Assembly: GCA_015478675.1 (NCBI GenBank)
Contig: JADMIH010000234.1
Coordinates: 1 to 5,129 of the forward strand
Direction of reading: 5' to 3'
Length of the DNA stretch: 5,129 nucleotides
From: Chloroflexota bacterium
GTDB lineage: Bacteria; Chloroflexota; Chloroflexia; QHBQ01; JADMIH01
The position numbers and the translations under genes are program-made. Position 1 is the first letter of the stretch; every line of letters starts with the position of its first letter. Below the pieces are notes generated by a model that was not told where the DNA came from, searched no databases, and was given only the letters and a program-made list of their open reading frames with translations. Shown here in pieces: positions 1 to 5,129 of this stretch.

Positions 1-114
1 AGCGCGCTTGCCTCCAACCCCCTGGTGTGGAAGCTCGACCTGGATAGAGTAGAGGTGCTCTATAGTGAGATGGCGGCTGCACACAGAGCATGGTTACCGC
101 CAGGCTTGCTTTAG
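1..114 (+). CDS. C-terminal tail of an unidentified upstream protein (5' truncated)
   Basis: Frame 1 is open from the first base and ends in TAG at 112-114, giving 37 residues that begin SALASNPLVWKLDLDRVEVL and end AHRAWLPPGLL. The other two forward frames hit stops by about base 49. Third codon positions are mostly G or C, as in the neighbouring genes, and the peptide looks like a normal soluble alpha-helical end (DLDRVEVLYSEMAAAHRAW). I do not recognise the family. It does not resemble the C-terminus of an oligopeptide-transporter ATPase, which usually carries a Cys-containing 'CRFHPRCP'-type segment near its end. The gene lies upstream of the transporter block on the same strand, with 88 bases between its stop and the next start, so it may or may not be cotranscribed. 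The coding call is fairly likely; the function is unknown. Confidence 0.6.
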   Translation, partial: SALASNPLVWKLDLDRVEVLYSEMAAAHRAWLPPGLL

Positions 115-119
115 AAGCC
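103..119 (+). other. Small stem-loop over the stop codon of the upstream gene
   Basis: GGCTT (103-107) and AAGCC (115-119) form a perfect 5-bp stem around a 7-base loop that contains the TAG stop of the upstream reading frame. No T-run follows, so it is not a convincing intrinsic terminator. It also overlaps the proposed -35 hexamer. It could mark the end of the upstream transcript or be chance. Confidence 0.25.
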
Positions 120-134
120 GCTCGCATATATGAT
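106..134 (+). promoter_or_regulatory. Candidate sigma70-type promoter for the transporter operon
   Basis: TTGCTT at 106-111 (3 of 6 bases match TTGACA) and TATGAT at 129-134 (5 of 6 match TATAAT) are separated by exactly 17 bases. This would place the transcription start near 141 and leave a leader of about 60 bases before the ATG at 203. The -10 region lies in a markedly AT-rich island within otherwise GC-rich sequence, which supports a promoter. The -35 element overlaps the last codons of the upstream gene. The call rests on consensus matching only. Confidence 0.45.
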
Positions 135-143
135 GGTATATAT
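126..143. repeat. AT-rich inverted repeat at the -10 region (possible operator)
   Basis: ATATAT at 126-131 recurs at 138-143 around a 6-base spacer (GATGGT). Each arm is self-complementary, so the site reads as both a direct and an inverted repeat. It overlaps the proposed -10 hexamer, the usual place for a repressor operator. Low-complexity AT sequence easily makes such symmetry, so this is a weak call. Confidence 0.2.
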
Positions 144-187
144 TTAATGTTACAACAAGGCCGGTGTTAGATAGCAGAGGGATAAAA

Positions 188-193
188 AGGAGG
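188..193 (+). promoter_or_regulatory. Strong Shine-Dalgarno for the solute-binding protein
   Basis: AGGAGG, within the purine-rich run AAAAAGGAGGAGAGG, lies 9 bases before the ATG at 203. This is a near-ideal ribosome binding site. It fixes the start codon and suggests high translation, in contrast to the downstream permease gene, which has no recognisable site. Confidence 0.8.
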
Positions 194-202
194 AGAGGAT
201 AG

Positions 203-1963
203 ATGAATAAATCTGAAGGGACAACATTGAAGAGGCCCGCGAAGCTGGTCGCGCTGCTTGGGTTGCTGGTGCCGGTGGCTTTGTCGGCATGTGGAGGCGC
301 CAACAACACGCCTACCACCTCAGCCCCCGCATCAACCACGCAACCTACTGCGGGCCAGGTGGAAGCTACGGCGACGGTTGCTCCAGTAGGGGAGGCAACA
401 ATGCAGCCCACCATGAGCGGCACAATTAGCAGCACAGTTAGCGCAGCAGGGGGTGGCGGCACACTGCGCTGGTCTAACGAAGGCGTTAGCGAGATAGATA
501 CACTGGACCCGCCCAAAACGCAGTCATCCAACAGCATAATGGCGTCCAGCCTTATCTTTGAGGGGCTAGTGCGTCTCGACTCGAAGCTAACTGTACAGCC
601 TGCGGGTGCTGAAAGCTGGACTATTTCGCCCGACGGCAAGACGTATACCTTCACAATACGTAAGGGCCTCAAGTGGGCCGACGGCACTGCCGTAACCTCA
701 GAAGATTTCCGCTATTCGCTGGAGCGCGCATTGAGCCAGGCGTTCGCCAATGGCTCGGCGGGTTATTACCTGAGCAATATCCAGGGCGCTCCCGACTGGA
801 CCGCGGGTAAGGCACAAGGGTTGAGCGGCGTCACCACTGATGGGCCGGACAAGCTCGTAATCAAAATCCAGAAAGCGGGCGTCTACTTCCTGGACCAGCT
901 GACCTATACCGGCGGGGCGGTGGTTCCGAAGAAGCTGATAGACCAGTACCAGGATAAGTGGGTGGAGCACGCGATGGGCACAGGGCCTTTCATTCTCACC
1001 GAGTGGAAGCATAATCAATCGCTGGCGCTCGCGCCCAACCCTAACTACTGGAAGGGTAAGCTGCAACTGGGCGGCATTTCGATGCCCTTCGTGCAGGACC
1101 CGGAGACTGCCTACCAGCTCTACCAGACCAACCAGTTGGACATTATGGGTTCACAGCAGTTCCCCCCTGCTCGCGTGGCAGACATGACGGGCAAGCCAGG
1201 CTTCCAACAGGTACCACAGTTTTTTGACGCCTACGTTGGTTTCAACAACAAGAAAGTGCCTCTGGATAATGTCAACTTGCGGCGTGCCCTCGCGCTGGCT
1301 GTAGACAAAAAGACACTCGCCGACCAGGTGCTGGGTGGCGCGGCGGTAGCCACGGACCATATTGTGCCGCCCGGCATGCCCGGCTACTTTGACGCGCTGA
1401 AGCCACTCGCCTTCAATGTAGACCAGGCTAAGCAGGAGCTTACCAGGGCCGGCTCTATAGGTAAGATCAGCCTCAGCTTCACTACAGGGCAGGCCGACTT
1501 CGACAAAGTGGCGGCTACCTTACAGCAAATGTGGAAGCAGAACCTGGGGTTAGATGTAACGCTAAACGGCGAGGAGCAGGGAAAGTTCAACGATGACCTC
1601 ACAGCTATGGCTAACGACCCCACAAAGAGCAACCTGGAGATGTACATCAGCGTGTGGGGAGCCGACTATCCCGACCCGCAGAACTTCCTGACCCAGCAGC
1701 TTCACACCGGTGTGGGCAACAACAATGGACATTGGAGCGACGCGGACTTCGATAAGCTGACCGAGCAGGCCGACATAGAGACAGACCAGGCGAAGCGGAT
1801 GAGCCTCTATAATCAGGCTGAGCAGATCGCCATAGACAAGGTTGGCTGGCTGCCCCTCTACAACGGCAAAGGCAGCATCCTGATACGTCCAACTGTAAAG
1901 GGGCTGACCTACACAGCCCAGGGCCTCTTTGCCGAAGATTGGACGCAGGTGACGAATAAATAA
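203..1963 (+). CDS. ABC transporter solute-binding lipoprotein, family 5 (OppA/DppA-like)
   Basis: Extracellular substrate-capture subunit of a peptide/nickel-class ABC importer, 586 aa. Residues 1-30 form a lipoprotein signal: basic start (KRPAK), hydrophobic stretch and lipobox LSAC with the lipidated Cys at position 30. Residues 31 to about 83 are a low-complexity Thr/Ala/Pro/Ser-rich tether. The family 5 binding fold then runs from about residue 86 to the end. Recognisable segments are ESWTISPDGKTYTFTIRKGL (137-156) and WADGTAVTSEDFRYSLERAL (158-177), GTGPFILTEWKHNQ (259-272) with NPNYWKG (279-285), LRRALALAVDKKTL (359-372), WGADYPDPQNFL (485-496), and AEQIAIDKVGWLPLYNG (539-555). The WGADYPDP block resembles OppA-type peptide binders, but the real substrate cannot be read from sequence. 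Length is normal for the family once the tether is allowed for. The start is set by the strong Shine-Dalgarno at 188-193. It is the first gene of the block, and two cognate permease genes follow. Confidence 0.95.
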   Translation: MNKSEGTTLKRPAKLVALLGLLVPVALSACGGANNTPTTSAPASTTQPTAGQVEATATVAPVGEATMQPTMSGTISSTVSAAGGGGTLRWSNEGVSEIDTLDPPKTQSSNSIMASSLIFEGLVRLDSKLTVQPAGAESWTISPDGKTYTFTIRKGLKWADGTAVTSEDFRYSLERALSQAFANGSAGYYLSNIQGAPDWTAGKAQGLSGVTTDGPDKLVIKIQKAGVYFLDQLTYTGGAVVPKKLIDQYQDKWVEHAMGTGPFILTEWKHNQSLALAPNPNYWKGKLQLGGISMPFVQDPETAYQLYQTNQLDIMGSQQFPPARVADMTGKPGFQQVPQFFDAYVGFNNKKVPLDNVNLRRALALAVDKKTLADQVLGGAAVATDHIVPPGMPGYFDALKPLAFNVDQAKQELTRAGSIGKISLSFTTGQADFDKVAATLQQMWKQNLGLDVTLNGEEQGKFNDDLTAMANDPTKSNLEMYISVWGADYPDPQNFLTQQLHTGVGNNNGHWSDADFDKLTEQADIETDQAKRMSLYNQAEQIAIDKVGWLPLYNGKGSILIRPTVKGLTYTAQGLFAEDWTQVTNK

Positions 1964-1964
1964 A

Positions 1965-1994
1965 GGGTTATGAACCAGCGGGTTGGGGTTGGGG
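1965..1994 (+). other. G-run cluster with G-quadruplex potential
   Basis: Four G-runs lie on the coding strand just after the binding-protein stop: GGG 1965-1967, GGG 1980-1982, GGGG 1985-1988 and GGGG 1991-1994. The last three are separated by only TT. The first loop is long (12 bases), so any quadruplex would be of the two-short-loops-one-long-loop type, possibly with only two or three tetrads. It would form in the mRNA between the binding-protein and permease reading frames. The motif is visible; folding is inferred. The same G-runs can instead pair with the C-rich stretch downstream. Confidence 0.35.
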
Positions 1995-2033
1995 ATTAGC
2001 AGGTGAGGAAAGTAGGCCCCTGATCCCTGGTTC
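1972..2033 (+). repeat. Long imperfect stem-loop between binding-protein and permease genes
   Basis: GAACCAG at 1972-1978 is perfectly complementary to CTGGTTC at 2027-2033. Past a single bulged C (1979), pairing continues: GGGTTGGGG (1980-1988) against CCCCTGATCC (2017-2026), using several G-U pairs in RNA. The result is roughly a 16-bp stem with a loop of about 28 bases. There is no T-run after it, so read-through into the permease genes is expected. Hairpins placed after a binding-protein gene are known in other importer operons (for example malE-malF) to protect the upstream mRNA and give more binding protein than permease. That role is inferred here from position. Confidence 0.45.
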
Positions 2034-2040
2034 CTCTCCT
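2001..2040 (+). repeat. Alternative stem-loop directly before the dppB start
   Basis: AGGTGAGGAA (2001-2010) pairs with TTCCTCTCCT (2031-2040) at 9 of 10 positions, with one T-T mismatch and a 20-base loop. It shares bases 2031-2033 with the longer 1972-2033 stem-loop, so the two cannot form together as drawn. It ends 4 bases before the ATG at 2045, so it could affect access of ribosomes to that start. No T-run follows, so it is not a standard terminator. Confidence 0.35.
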
Positions 2041-2044
2041 GACC

Positions 2045-2986
2045 ATGCTTCAGATCATCATCAAGAGGCTGGGGAGCTTGATCTTTGTGCTCTTCAGCCT
2101 TACTTTCATCACCTTCATTGTGGGGCACCTCGCGCCGGGCGACCCTATTCAGGGCCTGCTCGGTAACAGGCGTGATCCACAGCGATACGCGCAGCTGCTG
2201 CATGATTACGGCTTTGATCGCCCTTTGTATGAGCAATACCTGGCATACATATGGGGCCTGCTGCACGGCGATCTCGGCAAGTCGTTCAAATATGCAGGCC
2301 GCCCCGTGGCTGACATACTCAGGGCGGGTGTGCCGGTGTCATTCGAGCTGGGGATAGTAGCGCTCGTAGTGAGTACCCTGGTTGGTGTGCCTGCTGGCGT
2401 GCTGGCGGCTATCAACCATAACCGCATCTCTGATCGCGCTATCATGTTTCTTATGCTCAGCCTCTTTTCTATACCCTCCGTCGTCCTTATTCCGATCCTT
2501 CGCTATTTCAACTTCATGGCGTATAATGCCAGCCTTCCGAGCTTGCCTGTGGCGGGGTGGGGCGCGCCCGCTCAGTGGGTGTTGCCTGTTATTGTCCTCT
2601 CGGCGGCAAGTATGGGCTATATCACTCGCCTGACGCGCTCGTCTATGTTAGAGGTGCTCAGGCAGGACTACATACGGACCGCGCGCTCCAAGGGGTTGCG
2701 TGAGCGAGCAGTAATCGTGCGCCATGCTCTGCGCAACGGCCTCTTGCCCATTGTAACGGTGCTGGGGCCATCAGCGGCCTTTGTGGTGACGGGGGCCTTC
2801 GTGGTGGAGACGATATTCTCGGTGCCGGGCGTGGGTTATATATCTGTGCAGAGCATAGGCCAGCGCGACTACCCGGTCATTGAGGCCACGACGTTGGCGC
2901 TGGGGGCAGCGGTGACGTTTATGAACCTCATAACCGACCTGCTTTACATGGTGTTAGATCCGCGCATCAGGGTTGGTGGATCATAA
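2045..2986 (+). CDS. dppB: ABC transporter permease, peptide/nickel class (DppB/OppB type)
   Basis: Integral-membrane channel subunit, 313 aa, expected to pair with the DppC-type subunit encoded next. About six membrane segments are visible: residues 9-28, about 101-123, 131-151, 177-195, 234-256 and 281-303. The N-terminus (MLQIIIKRLGSLIFVLFSLT) and the PGDP motif (31-34) are typical of this subfamily. So is the segment ending in GDLGKSF (75-81). The cytoplasmic EAA loop that docks the ATPase lies at 208-235 (DYIRTARSKG then RHALRNGLLP), with its conserved Gly at 217. It is followed by the characteristic ETIFSVPGVG (255-264). Length is normal. ATG 2045 is the only reasonable start, because an in-frame TGA lies at 2021-2023 with no GTG or TTG between. 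The sequence just upstream is pyrimidine-rich and has no Shine-Dalgarno. The dpp symbol indicates the subfamily and does not prove dipeptide specificity. Confidence 0.95.
   Translation: MLQIIIKRLGSLIFVLFSLTFITFIVGHLAPGDPIQGLLGNRRDPQRYAQLLHDYGFDRPLYEQYLAYIWGLLHGDLGKSFKYAGRPVADILRAGVPVSFELGIVALVVSTLVGVPAGVLAAINHNRISDRAIMFLMLSLFSIPSVVLIPILRYFNFMAYNASLPSLPVAGWGAPAQWVLPVIVLSAASMGYITRLTRSSMLEVLRQDYIRTARSKGLRERAVIVRHALRNGLLPIVTVLGPSAAFVVTGAFVVETIFSVPGVGYISVQSIGQRDYPVIEATTLALGAAVTFMNLITDLLYMVLDPRIRVGGS
2975..2980 (+). promoter_or_regulatory. Shine-Dalgarno-like site deciding the dppC start
   Basis: GGTGGA differs by one base from GGAGGA and sits 10 bases before the ATG at 2991, inside the last codons of dppB. 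It favours ATG 2991 over the in-frame TTG 2973 and GTG 2976, which have only a weak purine stretch before them. Its location means ribosomes finishing dppB could re-initiate on dppC. Confidence 0.5.
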
Positions 2987-2990
2987 CGGG

Positions 2991-3944
2991 ATGAGAGCCA
3001 GAACCGACGCGCAACTACGTACAGACCCTCGCCTGCGGCCTGAAGAGCATAGCGATTCCCCCAGCTTCTGGGCGCTTCTGAGGCGCGACCCTGTAGCCTT
3101 CGCGAGCCTCATTTTCGTTATTATCGCGATTGCCCTCGCTGTGATTGGTCCGGCTATCTACGGCCAGCTTATATCACCCGAACTACAACAGTATCGCAGC
3201 TATGACTACCAAGACTATGTGAATATAAACAGTTGGCCCAGCGCGGTCCACTGGTTGGGAGCCGATGCACTGGGGCGCGATACCCTCACCCGCTTGCTGC
3301 TCGGCCTGCGCGTCTCCCTTGCGGTGGCAGCGTTCGTCGAGCTTATCAATGTTGGGCTGGGAGCGGCGCTGGGGTTGATGGCGGGTAACTTCGGCGGCTT
3401 CATAGACTTCGCGGTGAGCCGAGTGGCAGACATGCTCTTTGCCTTTCCGGGCCTGCTGCTGGCTATTCTGGTGTCGGCGGTCTTCGGCACGGCGGCGCAA
3501 AACCTGGCGGGCGATATAGGCCGCCTGCTGCTGGTGTCAGGCGCGCTGGCGCTGGTCAGCTGGCCCCTTATGGCTCGCTATGTGCGCGCTCAGACGCTCT
3601 CTTTGCGTGAGCAAGAGTATGTGCTCGCCGCCCGCAGTATCGGGGCCTCAGATGTGGGTATTATGCTGCGCCATATTCTTCCTAATGTAGTTGGCCTGAT
3701 CATAACGGCCACCACCCTTGACGTATCGAGCGTTGTCCTCAACGAAGCGGTGTTGAGTCTCCTGGGCCTCGGCATACAAACCCCTGGCTCCAGCCTGGGG
3801 ATCATGATAACCCAGGCGATACCCGCTCTTGAGCGCAACCCCTTCCAGGTCTTCGTGCCAAGCGCCGCGCTCACTCTGCTGGTTCTCTCCTTCAGCTTCC
3901 TGGGAGACGGCATCAGGGACGCGCTGGACCCACAGTCGCGGTAA
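2991..3944 (+). CDS. dppC: ABC transporter permease, peptide/nickel class (DppC/OppC type)
   Basis: Second membrane channel subunit, 317 aa from ATG 2991, partner of the DppB-type protein. The N-terminus is a hydrophilic cytoplasmic extension ending in SFWALLRRDPVAFASL, the usual OppC_N-like lead-in to the first membrane helix (about residues 36-55). After an external loop comes HWLGADALGRDTLTRLLLG (87-105), a DppC/OppC hallmark. Further helices lie at about 109-132, 145-166, 179-198, 233-259 and 285-305. The EAA loop that docks the ATPase is at about 207-232 (EQEYVLAARSIGASDVG then RHILPN). The C-terminus GDGIRDALDP is typical. The frame is open to TTG 2973 (6 more residues, overlapping dppB by 14 bases). 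ATG 2991 was chosen for its codon and the GGTGGA site upstream; it leaves a 4-base gap after the dppB stop, which implies translational coupling. No ATPase gene follows; the next gene is convergent. Confidence 0.94.
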   Translation: MRARTDAQLRTDPRLRPEEHSDSPSFWALLRRDPVAFASLIFVIIAIALAVIGPAIYGQLISPELQQYRSYDYQDYVNINSWPSAVHWLGADALGRDTLTRLLLGLRVSLAVAAFVELINVGLGAALGLMAGNFGGFIDFAVSRVADMLFAFPGLLLAILVSAVFGTAAQNLAGDIGRLLLVSGALALVSWPLMARYVRAQTLSLREQEYVLAARSIGASDVGIMLRHILPNVVGLIITATTLDVSSVVLNEAVLSLLGLGIQTPGSSLGIMITQAIPALERNPFQVFVPSAALTLLVLSFSFLGDGIRDALDPQSR

Positions 3945-3983
3945 GCGTAATTTTATCGCGAGGTCAGATTCTTTCCTGAGTGA

Positions 3984-4010
3984 GGGCAACCATCCTTCAT
4001 GGGCTTGCCC
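3984..4010. terminator. Convergent-gene hairpin, possible bidirectional terminator
   Basis: GGGCAACCAT (3984-3993) pairs with ATGG (3999-4002) and TTGCCC (4005-4010). This makes a 10-bp stem with a 2-base GC bulge (4003-4004) and a 5-base loop, CCTTC. It lies 40 bases after the dppC stop. It also spans the end of the opposing gene, whose TGA stop (3997-3999 on the complement) falls in the loop and the first stem base. A stem between two convergent genes fits a shared terminator. Neither strand has a T-run after it, so intrinsic termination would be inefficient or need a factor. Confidence 0.4.
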
Positions 4011-5129
4011 GCAACAGCCTTGATATCTGATCTTCTACCAGGCTGCCTTGTATGTCATTGGCTTCTTTCAAGCTCTGGGCTAACCAGGCATGGATCTCAG
4101 GCTTGTCAGGCTCCATAAAGTTGGATATAATAGCCTCTCGCCAGGCAGCGGCCATATCACCTCGTGCCGCGTAGCCTTGCGCGGTGAGCAGGTATTCATT
4201 CCCTGACTGGAAATAAGAGCCTGCCGAGTGGTAAGCAGCGGCGGCATTCGCAGCGTCACCGCTCGCCTGATAAAGAGCGCCGCGCAGTGTAATCACCGGC
4301 TGGAACCGGCTGTTCTCCTCTTCGAGCTTGCTTACCATCCGGTTCATAGACGTGCTCAGCTTCACAGGGCGGTCCTCCTTGAGGATAAGGATACGGTCGT
4401 ATTGAGCTATTTCTTTCCAGGCGGCGCTCTCGCCAGCCAATCGCCCCAGAAAGGAAGGATCATTCTGAAAGAAGCTGACCACCCAGTAAAGAGAGCCGGT
4501 TGTTGGCTGCTTGAAGAGCCTCGGATCGCGAGCATCGAAGGTAGGGGCAGGAGCCTTGCCGTGCCAGTAAAGGTCGAAAACTGGGTAGCCCAGGGCAGGC
4601 TCGTCGTTCACGATAATTAAGTCAGCGCGGGTGGCAGTCTGCGACAGATAGCGCGCCGCGCTCCTGTAGTCAGGATAATAGGATAGCTTGGGATACTGCG
4701 TAGGATCGAAATAAGCGTAAACCGAGAGGGCAAAGAGAGCAACAGTAGTCGCGACCAGCCCAACAGCAGCAAGGCGCAAGGTCTTGAACACAGGGGAGGG
4801 TACGGGGCGTAGCCCGAGCCATAGGGAGAGCAGGCCATTGCTAATTATGAGTAAGTAGAAGGGTAGAGCAAAGAGACCATAGCGAATAAAGACGGTGTTG
4901 CTCGTCTTGAAAATGCCCAGCAGCAGGCCGGGCACCAGCACGAAAGATATGCATAGGAGCGCTGCGGGAGTGCGCCCGGCCCTGATAGCCGCAAAGATAC
5001 CGAGCATGCTCAGAAGGAAGAATCCCCATTGGGTCACTAATTGCACTGTGCCGCTGAGACCCAGGTCGCCCAGCTGCACTACCAGCAGGGTCATTTCCTG
5101 CCTCAGCATATCTACGGAGAGCAACTCTA
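3997..5129 (-). CDS. GT-C (GT39/PMT-like) membrane protein, C-terminal part, with TPR-like tail (5' truncated)
   Basis: The reading frame enters from the right edge and ends at TGA 3997-3999, giving about 377 visible residues. A TTG at 5124 could serve as a start, but the frame stays open to the window end and the protein begins mid-topology, so it is most likely truncated. Counting from that TTG, hydrophobic segments lie at about 31-48, 52-72, 79-104 and 115-137. The segment FIRYGLFALPFYLLIISNGL (79-98) resembles the last helices of ArnT/PMT-type glycosyltransferases, which use lipid-linked sugars at the outer membrane face. A soluble domain follows, with YPDYRSAARYLSQTATRADL (150-169) then IIVND, a pattern common after the membrane region of GT39-like proteins. 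Residues about 275-372 are alpha-helical, with two or three TPR-like units (for example ALYQASGDAANAAAAYHSAG). The catalytic N-terminal loop, which carries the acidic residues of the family, is outside the window, so activity cannot be judged. It is convergent with the transporter genes and has no evident functional link to them. Confidence 0.7.
   Translation of the reverse strand, partial: ELLSVDMLRQEMTLLVVQLGDLGLSGTVQLVTQWGFFLLSMLGIFAAIRAGRTPAALLCISFVLVPGLLLGIFKTSNTVFIRYGLFALPFYLLIISNGLLSLWLGLRPVPSPVFKTLRLAAVGLVATTVALFALSVYAYFDPTQYPKLSYYPDYRSAARYLSQTATRADLIIVNDEPALGYPVFDLYWHGKAPAPTFDARDPRLFKQPTTGSLYWVVSFFQNDPSFLGRLAGESAAWKEIAQYDRILILKEDRPVKLSTSMNRMVSKLEEENSRFQPVITLRGALYQASGDAANAAAAYHSAGSYFQSGNEYLLTAQGYAARGDMAAAWREAIISNFMEPDKPEIHAWLAQSLKEANDIQGSLVEDQISRLLRASP

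Noticed and set aside
94..687. 197-codon open frame on the - strand across the start of the binding-protein gene
   Set aside because: It is the antisense of the signal peptide and low-complexity tether region of a clear lipoprotein gene. Its hydrophobic, Val/Ser/Pro-rich sequence follows from the complement of Ala/Thr/Gly-rich codons, and it has no recognisable domain.
1562..2266. 234-codon open frame on the - strand spanning the binding-protein end, the spacer and the dppB start
   Set aside because: It overlaps two well-supported genes in antisense and has no domain resemblance. Its length is explained by GC-rich codons giving few stops on the complement.
2973..2990. TTG 2973 or GTG 2976 as the dppC start, overlapping dppB
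   Set aside because: They are possible but less likely. They add only six residues of no family value and lack a good ribosome site, whereas ATG 2991 has GGTGGA at a suitable distance.
2980..3708. Ten-base direct repeat ATCATAACGG at 2980-2989 and 3699-3708
   Set aside because: It is short and the two copies are translated differently. One lies at the dppB stop and the other inside the dppC EAA-loop to helix region. Chance is sufficient.
3936..3961. TCGCG/CGCGA 5-bp inverted repeat after dppC as a terminator
   Set aside because: The stem is only 5 bp with a 16-base loop, and the T-run (TTTT) lies inside the loop instead of after the stem.
4228..4620. 130-codon open frame on the + strand opposite the GT-C-like gene
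   Set aside because: It lies wholly inside the soluble domain of the - strand gene, whose protein has coherent helices and family-like motifs. The + strand product is unlike any family I know.
1..5129. CRISPR array, tRNA or rRNA genes, insertion-sequence ends, toxin-antitoxin or phage genes
   Set aside because: I looked for regularly spaced repeats, cloverleaf-like segments, transposase-like frames and terminal inverted repeats. Nothing supported any of these.

Overview
The window holds one complete three-gene block on the + strand for the secreted and membrane parts of a peptide-type ABC importer. It is followed by a convergent, 5'-truncated membrane protein gene on the - strand, and preceded by the last 37 codons of an unidentified + strand gene. 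Base composition is moderately GC-rich. The binding protein is a lipoprotein with a long Thr/Ala/Pro/Ser-rich tether, and the - strand gene is a GT-C glycosyltransferase-like protein with a TPR-like tail. This style is common in Chloroflexota (for example Ktedonobacteria and relatives), so that is my best guess for the organism. It rests on protein style only, and other Gram-positive-like lineages cannot be excluded.

Layout: 1-114 is the C-terminal tail of an upstream gene. 115-202 is a short intergenic stretch with a plausible sigma70-type promoter (-35 at 106-111, -10 at 129-134) and a strong Shine-Dalgarno. 203-1963 is a family 5 solute-binding lipoprotein, OppA/DppA-like. 1964-2044 is an 81-base spacer unusually rich in G-runs and inverted repeats. 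2045-2986 is the first permease (DppB/OppB type). 2991-3944 is the second permease (DppC/OppC type). 3945-3996 is a short convergent spacer with a hairpin. 3997-5129 (-) is a GT-C/GT39-like membrane protein whose start lies beyond the window.

How the genes work together: the lipoprotein captures a peptide or similar solute outside the membrane and passes it to the DppB-DppC heterodimer, which forms the channel. The two ATPase subunits (DppD/DppF type) that would power it are not here. The operon is closed downstream by the convergent gene, and the visible upstream tail does not look like an ATPase C-terminus, so the ATPases must be encoded elsewhere or shared.

The region is mostly ordinary transporter sequence, and I see no undescribed multi-gene system. 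The parts most worth a second look are the structured spacer between the binding protein and the permeases, where the downstream start also lacks a Shine-Dalgarno, and the missing ATPase genes.
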